The translations under genes were made by a program, and so were the position numbers. Under the pieces are notes generated by a model that did no database searches, was not told the origin of the DNA, and saw only the letters and a program-made list of their open reading frames with translations. A stretch of DNA of 64,000 bases from Nanobdellota archaeon (lineage in GTDB: Archaea; Nanobdellota; Nanobdellia; Parvarchaeales; Parvarchaeaceae), in contig JAKAPK010000001.1 in assembly GCA_021807125.1 (NCBI GenBank), forward strand, positions 118,354 to 182,353, read 5' to 3'. Shown here one piece after another: positions 41,918-49,314 of the stretch (positions are counted from its first letter, which is position 1; every line of letters starts with the position of its first letter).

Positions 41918-43117
41918 ATGAGTGATCCTTTTTTTGGTGTGGGCAAACTTGACGGTGATCTGGATGGCTTTCCACCTCAAAAGACCGTAGTCATAAACGC
42001 GTCTCCGGACGTAGGCAACGAAGTGTTCGGTTACCAGATATCTCATGCAAACTTGTCGAACGACAAGAAAGTGCTTCTATTCTTAAACAGGATGTCCCCT
42101 GCTGCGTATCTAGCGGAAATGAAAGAATACAACCTCCCTGCAAATGACAACTTGAAGATAATAGACGCATACAGCAACATAACGGGGATAAAATCTCAAC
42201 CCACTAAAAACATCGTAGCCGTAGATAACCCTTACAATAAAGAGGAAATCTCAAAAAAATTGAGCGCCGAATTGGATGCCGGATACGACTTGGTGATATT
42301 CGACTCTCTTTCACTTTTTTCTGACATATTCGATATAGATTTCATGTTTTCCATAATAGACCTTGTCAACAGTAAAATAAAAGATTCAAAACTTTCATCA
42401 GTAATGTTATTCACCGACTGGGGTTACGGCGAAGACGTAGTTTCAAGACTTTACAAGAGTGCAAATGCGACGATAGAAGTCAAAGGCATAGAGAAAAGAG
42501 TCATATTCGGCCAGTACTTTGCCGTTGTAAAATGCGATTGGATAGAAAAAAGTATGCCTAGGACTGCACTTTTTAAAGCAGTTAAGCCGGGCGGAATAAA
42601 AATATACATACCGAAAATACTTGTTACCGGACCAACGGATGCTGGTAAGAGTTCATTCATACATAGTGCTTCGAAAACGGCCGTTAGCGTCGATAAGCTC
42701 GGCGGTACTATCGCTTTAGACCATGGACATATAGATTTTGACGGATACTCTGCCGATCTTTTCGGGACTCCTGGACAGGAGAGATTTGACCCGCTTCTTG
42801 AACTACTCGGCGGAGAAGCAATAGGTGTCTTGCTAGTCGTTGACTCGACTAAACCGGATCAATTCCCCAGAGCATTAGAAATGCTGCGAAAAACAGAGAC
42901 TTTCGGACTGCCGATAGTCGTAGTCGCAAACAAAGCGGATTTGAATGGCGCTTTGGAAACAGACGACATAAGAAAAAGATTGCATTTAGAGGACAGCGTT
43001 CCAGTCATAAAAACCGTTGCGGAGGATCCTTCGAGCATAGATCCAAACCAACCGACAAAATTGAAGAGCGAAGGGGTAGACAGTGCACTCAGATCGCTTT
43101 TTAGTCAATTAACTTAA
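41918..43117 (+). CDS. KaiC-like pseudo-ATPase fused to a COG2229/MglA-type small GTPase
   Basis: 399 residues. Residues 1-~225 are KaiC-like, but the Walker A position reads NASPDVGNEVF, lacking Lys and Ser/Thr; a Walker B-like DLVIFDSLSLFSD is kept. Residues ~230-399 are a GTPase: G1 GPTDAGKSS (~237), switch region TIALDHGHIDFDG, G3 DLFGTPGQERF (~281), G4 ANKADL (~337). LFGTPGQERF is diagnostic of COG2229-type GTPases, known in bacteria to work with Roadblock/LC7 proteins (Streptomyces conservons; MglA-MglB is related). A Roadblock gene follows directly. The GTPase part looks active. Confidence 0.88.
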   Translation: MSDPFFGVGKLDGDLDGFPPQKTVVINASPDVGNEVFGYQISHANLSNDKKVLLFLNRMSPAAYLAEMKEYNLPANDNLKIIDAYSNITGIKSQPTKNIVAVDNPYNKEEISKKLSAELDAGYDLVIFDSLSLFSDIFDIDFMFSIIDLVNSKIKDSKLSSVMLFTDWGYGEDVVSRLYKSANATIEVKGIEKRVIFGQYFAVVKCDWIEKSMPRTALFKAVKPGGIKIYIPKILVTGPTDAGKSSFIHSASKTAVSVDKLGGTIALDHGHIDFDGYSADLFGTPGQERFDPLLELLGGEAIGVLLVVDSTKPDQFPRALEMLRKTETFGLPIVVVANKADLNGALETDDIRKRLHLEDSVPVIKTVAEDPSSIDPNQPTKLKSEGVDSALRSLFSQLT

Positions 43118-43120
43118 AAG

Positions 43121-43130
43121 ATATTTAAAT
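43121..43130 (+). promoter_or_regulatory. TATA-like box before the Roadblock gene
   Basis: atatttaaat is centred 27 bp before ATG 43153. The Roadblock protein may therefore be made from an extra leaderless transcript, giving it higher levels than the GTPase. Confidence 0.5.
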
Positions 43131-43152
43131 GGTGAGGGATAAATAATCAATT

Positions 43153-43527
43153 ATGACGACAAAATCCGAACTTATAAAGCAGGTCCTAGATCATCTCAAT
43201 AATGTCGGAGGTATAAGAGCTTCTGCGGTAATTTCAGCGGATGGCCTTCCAATGGTCTCATCTATGCCGGAAGATGTTAACCCAAACACGTTTGCAGCTA
43301 TGTTAGCTTCCATGGTAGGATCTGCAGAGACCGCGCTTAAATCGATAGGTTCAAGAAACGTGCTCGAAAGGGTAGTCGCAGAATCAAAGGATGTTCGCGT
43401 TGTCGCGGTTCAAGCCGGACCGGATGCAATACTTACGATAATGATAGACCCAAGCACCAATTACGGTCTTATACTTCTTGAAGCAAAAAAAGCTTCTGAT
43501 GACATAGAAAAAGTGATGAAGCAATAA
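43153..43527 (+). CDS. Roadblock/LC7 domain protein
   Basis: 124 residues form one Roadblock domain: helix LIKQVLDHLNNVGGIRASAV, the ISADGLPMVSSMP strand-turn, AAMLASMVGSAETALKSIG helix, then the VVAVQAGPDAILTIMID sheet and a C-terminal helix. Roadblock proteins form dimers that bind small GTPases, acting as GAP (MglB), scaffold (Ragulator) or anchor. It is directly downstream of the fused KaiC-GTPase, so it is its likely partner. Confidence 0.9.
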   Translation: MTTKSELIKQVLDHLNNVGGIRASAVISADGLPMVSSMPEDVNPNTFAAMLASMVGSAETALKSIGSRNVLERVVAESKDVRVVAVQAGPDAILTIMIDPSTNYGLILLEAKKASDDIEKVMKQ

Positions 43528-43579
43528 ATTCTAATTCAGATCCAGCTTCAGATATTCGTAAAATGTGTAATCATAATAA

Positions 43580-43600
43580 TGGGGGCATATAATGCCCCCA
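43580..43600 (+). terminator. GC-rich hairpin after the Roadblock gene
   Basis: Perfect 9-bp stem tgggggcat/atgccccca with a 3-nt loop (ata). It lies 53 bp after the Roadblock stop and could end that transcript, although no long T run follows. Confidence 0.6.
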
Positions 43601-43652
43601 TCAGAGTGGAGGAAATTGAAGATCGAAATACAAAAATAATAAAAATCGAAAA

Positions 43653-43671
43653 GGGCCATAGATAATGGCCC
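43653..43671 (-). terminator. Hairpin after ftsZ
   Basis: Perfect 7-bp stem gggccat/atggccc with a 5-nt loop, 10 bp beyond the ftsZ stop. On the minus strand it is followed by a T-rich run (complement of the a-rich bases at about 43631-43651), fitting a terminator for ftsZ. Confidence 0.6.
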
Positions 43672-43680
43672 CATATCGAT

Positions 43681-44763
43681 TTACCTCAGTACTTCTATGC
43701 CAAGTTCTTGGCTTATTGCACCAGTGGTCTTGGACAGAGTGGTCACATCCTCAGGACCAAGAAGATAAGGCGAGCTTACGCCCGTTATTATCGTCATGAC
43801 CCTAAGTTTACCGCTCATGTTTTCATCTATCCTAGCACCCCAGATAACTACTGCATCTGGATCTAGCGCTTCGGTAGCCTGTCTTCCTATCTGATCGACT
43901 TCAGATAGTGTAAGATCTGGACCGCCAGTTATGTGTATAAGTGCACCTTTAGCACCCTTGTAGCTTACATCAAGAAGAGGGTTGCTGAGCGCACGTTTCA
44001 CGACCTCATTAACACGAGAGTCTGAAGCATCCGTCTCACCAATTCCTATCACAGATACGCCACCTTTGTTCATTATCGCTTTTATGTCAGCGAAGTCAAG
44101 GTTGACAAGGGAAGGTATGGCTATAGTTTCGACTATTCCTTTTATCATAGTAGCGACTACTTCATTCGCAACGTTGAAAGCCTGGTCCAGTGGAAGGTTT
44201 CCCGCTATGGACACAAGTTTGTTGTTGTCAATTACTATGACGGTATCGGAAGAGCCCCTGAGTTCCTGCAGTCCGAGTTCTGCATGCTCGACTCTCTTCC
44301 TCTCCGTCTTGAAAGGCATAGTAACTGTGCTTATAACTATAGCACCGAGTTCTTTGGCCATTTTTGCGACTACTGGAGCACCGCCAGTACCTGTTCCGCC
44401 TCCGAGTCCAGCGCAAACGAACACCAAGTCCGCACCTCTTAGCGAATCCTTTAGTTCTCTCGCAGATTCTTCAGCTGCCTGTTTTCCCTTCTCCGGAAAA
44501 CCACCAGCACCGAGTCCTCTTGTAGTCTCCTTTCCAATCAATATTTTTTTGTCAGCACTTCTTGCATTAAGATGTACCTGATCAGTGTTTGCTATTATGA
44601 CTTCTGCACCCTTGACACCCTTCTTGTAAAGCCAGTGTGCCATGTTGCAACCGCCACCTCCTACGCCGACCACTTTTATCAGGGCCTGACTGAACAACGT
44701 TTCATCAACTGCGTTGTTCTTCGCTGCCTTTAATGCGCTTTCCATTAAAAGGTCCATTACCAT
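43681..44763 (-). CDS. ftsZ: Cell division protein FtsZ
   Basis: 360 residues. GTP-binding signature GLGGGTGTGGAP, N-terminal GVGGGGCNM, and the T7 catalytic loop with NLDFADIK are present. The C-terminal domain (IHITGGPDLTLSEVDQ, VIWGARIDENMSGKLRVM) is complete; a long acidic C-terminal linker is absent. A GGAGGT Shine-Dalgarno lies 5 nt before the ATG at 44763. The gene converges on the KaiC/GTPase/Roadblock operon. Confidence 0.97.
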   Translation of the reverse strand: MVMDLLMESALKAAKNNAVDETLFSQALIKVVGVGGGGCNMAHWLYKKGVKGAEVIIANTDQVHLNARSADKKILIGKETTRGLGAGGFPEKGKQAAEESARELKDSLRGADLVFVCAGLGGGTGTGGAPVVAKMAKELGAIVISTVTMPFKTERKRVEHAELGLQELRGSSDTVIVIDNNKLVSIAGNLPLDQAFNVANEVVATMIKGIVETIAIPSLVNLDFADIKAIMNKGGVSVIGIGETDASDSRVNEVVKRALSNPLLDVSYKGAKGALIHITGGPDLTLSEVDQIGRQATEALDPDAVVIWGARIDENMSGKLRVMTIITGVSSPYLLGPEDVTTLSKTTGAISQELGIEVLR

Positions 44764-45046
44764 TTTTACCTCCTTTGAGTTAATAAATATAAAAGCTTAA
44801 AGCTTTATATTTACTCTCCTCCTCTTATTTTTATAAAGAACAGTGTAAGTCTCCCAACTTACGATAAATACAACAAATTTGGATGTTACCAGCATTCAAA
44901 TTTGTATTCTCTTTTTATTGATTGTCAATACTAATAATATTATAATCTTCTCTCTTTAAAAATGTTATTGAACTGCAGTTCAATATTACTAAATATACAC
45001 ATGCAATGAGAAAAGCCTTTAATCTTTAGCCGTTAACATATAGCTT
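44764..45046. promoter_or_regulatory. ftsZ upstream region with several inverted repeats
   Basis: No gene is seen in these 283 bp. Repeats: gtaagt-ctccca-acttac at 44845-44862; 13-bp arms (12 matching) acaaatttggatg/cattcaaatttgt with a 7-nt spacer at 44873-44905; a perfect 20-bp palindrome centred on ctgcag at 44966-44985. A TATA-like element for ftsZ lies near 44786-44797 within another near-palindromic run (aaagctt). On the plus strand a weak tttaat box at 45018 is 26 bp before ATG 45047. Confidence 0.6.
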
Positions 45047-45496
45047 ATGCCCAGCGGAAGTGCAGCGTCTTATTTTTTGATAACAGTTTTGATATTGCTG
45101 CCGATAATAATACTGTACCTGTTATTCACTTATCCGCAAGTATTCTCTTTTTTGGAAGGGACACAAATAAACGGATTCCTCGACATCTCGGTTACGTCGG
45201 CATCGGTTAACTCGACCATGATATCGCTCACACTTAAAAACGGGCTGGCATTTCCAGTGAGCATACAGAACATAACGGCCTACTCCAACGGAACGCTTTA
45301 TTCAAAATTCAAATGTTATGGTCAATTGCAGATAGTATCAGGTAATGAGTTATTCCAATGTTATGTGAACGGGACATTCAATCCAAACAATTTTTTTGCG
45401 AAAATAAACATAACTTATGAATTGAATAATCAAGCCAGTAAGATTGGGGTATCCAGCGGTACAATATCCATAAATAACCCCCTTATTAAGATTTGA
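45047..45496 (+). CDS. Pilin-like exported protein (149 aa)
   Basis: MPSGSAASYFLITVLILLPIIILYLLF forms one N-terminal helix preceded by a Gly/Ser/Ala head. The ectodomain (~110 residues) is beta-rich with glycosylation sequons and two cysteines. The repeated pattern SASVNSTMISLTLKNG resembles archaeal pilin beta sandwiches and the front of the 57363 protein. No family name can be given. Confidence 0.72.
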   Translation: MPSGSAASYFLITVLILLPIIILYLLFTYPQVFSFLEGTQINGFLDISVTSASVNSTMISLTLKNGLAFPVSIQNITAYSNGTLYSKFKCYGQLQIVSGNELFQCYVNGTFNPNNFFAKINITYELNNQASKIGVSSGTISINNPLIKI

Positions 45497-45519
45497 TTGT
45501 CGGGTTGCTCAACATTAAA

Positions 45520-45545
45520 ATACTATGGCTAATGAGTCATAGTAT
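45520..45545 (+). promoter_or_regulatory. Inverted repeat just before gatD
   Basis: Perfect 8-bp arms atactatg/catagtat with a 10-nt spacer, ending 11 bp before ATG 45557. If gatD is leaderless the repeat covers the promoter and could be an operator; if leadered it would form an RNA hairpin hiding the start region. Confidence 0.5.
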
Positions 45546-45556
45546 CGACTGCCCAT

Positions 45557-46858
45557 ATGTCAAAAAAAACTGCCTCCCTTTCAAGGTTCGTTCAGGGCGA
45601 CATCCTGGAAGTGGACATTAAAGGGAGTAAACTGCACGGTTCATTTATAAATTTTGACGAATCCGACGGTATTCTGGTGCTTAAGTTGAAATCAGGTTAT
45701 GATGTGGCTTTGTCAAAGAAAGAGGTAAATTCCATTTCGCTTTTAGAGCACAATGAGGTTAAAAAACAACCCGAAACTGCAACAAAAAAGCCAGAACAGG
45801 ATTTTGACATAGAGTTAATAGCTACAGGAGGCACGATCGCGTCAAAAATAGATTATCGCACGGGAGGGACATCTCCTTCCTTTTCCGGGGATCACTATAT
45901 CGAGTTGGCACCGGAAATGTCAAAATACGGCAGAATTAATGTAAAGGTTCTGATGAACATATGGTCAGAGAACATGCTTCCTTCTGACTGGGTAAAAATA
46001 GCAAAAGAAGCATATTCAGCGATAAACAAAGGGGGGGCGAAAGGCGTAATAGTGACTATGGGCACAGATGCTATGCATTTTGCAGCGTCGGCATTATCGT
46101 TTCTGTTAAATCCACTGTCTGTTCCGGTAGTTATAACCGGTGCACAAAGGAGTTCTGATAGAGGTTCGTCCGACGCCTCCTCAAACCTATTGCTGTCGTC
46201 TATTGTCGCATCAAAGTGGTCCGGCGGCGAATCTGTAGTCTGCATGCACGCGACGGTAAATGACGATTATAATTTCATATTAAGAGGTAATAGGGTTAGA
46301 AAGATGCACACCGAAAGGAGAGATGCATTCAGACCGATAAATACGCCACCGCTGGGAAAAGTATTTCTGGATGGTAAGATAGAAGACATAGGCGAGCACA
46401 TAACTAAATCGGATAAAACGGCAATAGACACAAAATTGGATGCGAATGTTAAGCTTTTAGCAAGTTACCCAGGTATGGGCGGAGAAGCGATAAAATATTA
46501 TCTTGGCAGGAAAGTGCACGGTCTTGTAATAGCAGGTACTGGCTTTGGGAATCTGCCTATAGCAGATAAGTCGTTGATGTCAGCCCTAAAAGAGGCTAAT
46601 AAGAAAGAAGTACCTATAGTAATAACTTCCCAAACGGTATATGGCTCAACAAACAAGTTCGTATATAGCGCGCTAAGAGAGCTTTCTTCATTGGAAAACA
46701 TAATATACGTAAACGACATGCTCACCGAAACCGCATTCACGAAGCTTATGTTCGTACTCGGTCACACCCGAGATATAAAACGAATAAAAGAGACAATGCA
46801 GACACCACTGGCCGGAGAACTAAGTACGCGCAGTGCGATAACGGACTACCTTATATGA
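45557..46858 (+). CDS. gatD: Glu-tRNA(Gln) amidotransferase subunit D
   Basis: 433 residues. A small N-terminal beta domain (~1-75), typical of GatD, precedes an L-asparaginase fold with IATGGTIASKIDYRTGG (~90) and VTMGTDAMHFAASALSF, then GAQRSSDRGSSD. GatD releases ammonia from Asn/Gln for GatE. The usual GTDT is GTDA here, leaving the Thr-Asp of the catalytic pair. It overlaps gatE by four bases (ATGA). Confidence 0.93.
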   Translation: MSKKTASLSRFVQGDILEVDIKGSKLHGSFINFDESDGILVLKLKSGYDVALSKKEVNSISLLEHNEVKKQPETATKKPEQDFDIELIATGGTIASKIDYRTGGTSPSFSGDHYIELAPEMSKYGRINVKVLMNIWSENMLPSDWVKIAKEAYSAINKGGAKGVIVTMGTDAMHFAASALSFLLNPLSVPVVITGAQRSSDRGSSDASSNLLLSSIVASKWSGGESVVCMHATVNDDYNFILRGNRVRKMHTERRDAFRPINTPPLGKVFLDGKIEDIGEHITKSDKTAIDTKLDANVKLLASYPGMGGEAIKYYLGRKVHGLVIAGTGFGNLPIADKSLMSALKEANKKEVPIVITSQTVYGSTNKFVYSALRELSSLENIIYVNDMLTETAFTKLMFVLGHTRDIKRIKETMQTPLAGELSTRSAITDYLI

Positions 46859-48702
46859 ATATAAAGTGTGGTTTTGAGTGGCACATCCAATTAAATACAG
46901 GAAAGCTTTTCTGCAGGTGTAATTCGAACATAAAAGAAAGTGAAAAGGAAGACGCGGATATAAAAAGGACACTAAAGCCTTCATCCGGCGAGAGCGGCAC
47001 AGTAGATAGAAGCGCTTCGTTCGAAGCACAGAGGGAAAAGGCTGCCATTTATAGAGCGTTTTTCGATTCTGACTGCCTGGTAGACATAGACGAGGAACCG
47101 CCTCATGACGTGGATCAGGAAGCGCTCAAGGTCGCATACCAAATGGCATCTGCCCTTAAATGTGCCTCGTTGGATAACATAATCTTCATGAGAAAAGTTA
47201 TAGTCGACGGCTCAAACACAAGCGCTTTCCAAAGGACTGGGCTCATAGGATTTAGCGGAAAATTCGATGCGCCGACAAAAACGATCAGCATAGATTCGGT
47301 TACTTTAGAAGAGGATTCAGCCAGGAAAGAGAAGGAGGATCAGTCATTCATATACTATAAACTAGACAGGCTCGGTATCCCGTTAGTGGAGATCGCCACG
47401 GGTATAATAGAAACGGATGAAAACGAGGCCAAAGGGATAGCACTTGCCTTTGGCAAATTCACGCGATTGTTCAATGTCAGAAGGGGGATCGGAACCATAA
47501 GACAAGACGTAAATCTTTCAATAGAAGGCGGGAGTAGAGTTGAGCTGAAAGGCTTCCAAAATATAAGGGAGATGGACAGAGTAATAATGAACGAATACAA
47601 ACGGCAGTCTTCTCTTCTTCAAATACAGAAGGAAAAGAATTATCTTCTAAAAGAAATGAAGGCGCTTGAATACAAGGAAATAAACGATGTTTTTGCAGCG
47701 ACCGAATCCAATATAATAAAGAAAAGCAATTCAGAGGGCAAGATTATAATAGGCGTAAGATTAACGAGCATGAAAGGATTGCTCGGTACAGAGCTTTTTG
47801 AAGGCAAGAGATTCGGCACGGAAGTAAGTGACTATCTAAAGATAAAGGACGGTGCAGGCATAATACATTCCGATGAACTACCAGCGTACGGCATATCCGA
47901 AGCGGAAAAGAACGGCATAGCAAAGCACTTAGAGTGTGGCGAAAATGATGCATTCGCAATATCAATAATAAATAAGAATAGATCGGACCCAGCAGTAAAA
48001 ACGTTTTTAGAGAAGGTATTAACGGATATGTACAACAGGATTTCATCGCTGCTTTCCACAGTCCCATCTGAAGTTAGACTTGTTTTGGAAGATAATTCTA
48101 CCATGTTCATGCGGCCAATGGGCGGAAAAGACAGGATGTACGTGGAAACGGACCTGCCGATAGTAAAAGTCAGCAAAGAGATAATGGACAGTGCGGCTTC
48201 GTATTCGGACTTGAGTCTAGAAAAGATAGAGAAGCAATACGGTTTAAGCGAGGAATTCTTGAATATGCTGATATCCTCAAACAAGCTCGAGAAAGCCATC
48301 GATCTTCATAAAAAATTCTCAGTGCCTTTCAGCGTGCTCGTTTCAATTATGGTAGATGACTACAGATACGTAAAAAGAAAATTCGGTTACTTGGTAGGCG
48401 ACAGAGACATAGAGGAAATAATAAGACTTATATCAAACGGAACAGTAGCGAGGGATTCAGCGAGATTCATAATGGAAAGCATTGCTATGGGGAGATCACA
48501 CTCGGTAAAGGAAACAATAGAGAAGTTTTCTTTAAAGAAAATATCCCGCAAAGAACTTGAAAACGCAATAAATAAATTGATGACTTCAAACAAGGAAATG
48601 CGGGTGGACACGATCATAACTAACTTGAGAGACATACTGGGTCACTCATTCGATGCAAAGGACGCGTATGAGATAGCGTCGAAGCTTGTAAAACATGGAT
48701 AG
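46855..48702 (+). CDS. gatE: Glu-tRNA(Gln) amidotransferase subunit E
   Basis: 615 residues in GatE order: GFEWHIQLNTGKLFCRC at the N-terminus, the GatB-like kinase core (GIPLVEIATGII, GIGTIRQDVNLSIEGGSRVELKG), a DTD/AspRS-like insert region, and a C-terminal YqeY-like helical tail. With GatD it converts Glu-tRNA(Gln) to Gln-tRNA(Gln), the archaeal route. It overlaps the methyltransferase gene by 8 bases. Confidence 0.95.
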   Translation: MNIKCGFEWHIQLNTGKLFCRCNSNIKESEKEDADIKRTLKPSSGESGTVDRSASFEAQREKAAIYRAFFDSDCLVDIDEEPPHDVDQEALKVAYQMASALKCASLDNIIFMRKVIVDGSNTSAFQRTGLIGFSGKFDAPTKTISIDSVTLEEDSARKEKEDQSFIYYKLDRLGIPLVEIATGIIETDENEAKGIALAFGKFTRLFNVRRGIGTIRQDVNLSIEGGSRVELKGFQNIREMDRVIMNEYKRQSSLLQIQKEKNYLLKEMKALEYKEINDVFAATESNIIKKSNSEGKIIIGVRLTSMKGLLGTELFEGKRFGTEVSDYLKIKDGAGIIHSDELPAYGISEAEKNGIAKHLECGENDAFAISIINKNRSDPAVKTFLEKVLTDMYNRISSLLSTVPSEVRLVLEDNSTMFMRPMGGKDRMYVETDLPIVKVSKEIMDSAASYSDLSLEKIEKQYGLSEEFLNMLISSNKLEKAIDLHKKFSVPFSVLVSIMVDDYRYVKRKFGYLVGDRDIEEIIRLISNGTVARDSARFIMESIAMGRSHSVKETIEKFSLKKISRKELENAINKLMTSNKEMRVDTIITNLRDILGHSFDAKDAYEIASKLVKHG

Positions 48703-49288
48703 ACTAAATCTTTCCAGAAAATTGTCTTCTCTTAAGCCCATAGATACGCCAAAAATAAAATTTGAACAATATCAAACTGATATAAAGACAGCAGTCTCGT
48801 TTCTATTTTTTATCAATTCAATTGTCGGACTAAAGTCTATGAAAGTCGCGGACCTGGGCTGCGGAAATGGGATACTCGGGATAGGCGCTGCCCTTTTAGG
48901 TGCTGAAAAAGTGGATATGTACGATATAGACCCGAAAACGGTAGAGATAGCATCCGACAATGTAAACGCACTAAATCTTACTGAATGTGCTTCGTTTTGC
49001 GCGGATTTTTTCGATGTCCATGGTAATTATGATGTTGTTTTGTCGAATCCGCCGTTCGGTTTTCAAACGAATTTCAGCATTGAGACATTTCTAGAAAAAG
49101 CATATGAAATGTCTAAAAACGTCTTTGTATTGTATAAACATAACAACTTTGCAGAATCGCTTGCTGAAAAGAAAGGCTTCAAGATATATGAGCTCGGCGA
49201 CATAAGATTAAAGAGAACCGCAAGATTCCACAAAAAAGAGGCAGTTGATTTACCTATTTGTATAGTTTATAGGACAAGCAACGATTAA
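48695..49288 (+). CDS. METTL5-like N6-adenine methyltransferase
   Basis: 197 residues. N-terminal KIKFEQYQTDIKTAVSFLF, SAM motif VADLGCGNGILGIGAALLG, DIDPKTVEIASDN, and catalytic SNPPFGFQTN. NPPF is used for N6-adenine methylation. METTL5 in eukaryotes modifies 18S rRNA near the decoding centre; the archaeal protein probably modifies 16S rRNA. Its start and the gatE stop share ATGGATAG. Confidence 0.88.
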   Translation: MDRLNLSRKLSSLKPIDTPKIKFEQYQTDIKTAVSFLFFINSIVGLKSMKVADLGCGNGILGIGAALLGAEKVDMYDIDPKTVEIASDNVNALNLTECASFCADFFDVHGNYDVVLSNPPFGFQTNFSIETFLEKAYEMSKNVFVLYKHNNFAESLAEKKGFKIYELGDIRLKRTARFHKKEAVDLPICIVYRTSND

Positions 49289-49314
49289 AAGTAATGCTGC
49301 TATAAAAGAAATAT

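Noticed and set aside
43982-44581. Long open frame (199 codons) on the plus strand inside ftsZ
   Set aside because: It is antisense to well-conserved FtsZ codons, has Ser/Pro-rich nonsense composition and no promoter or ribosome site.
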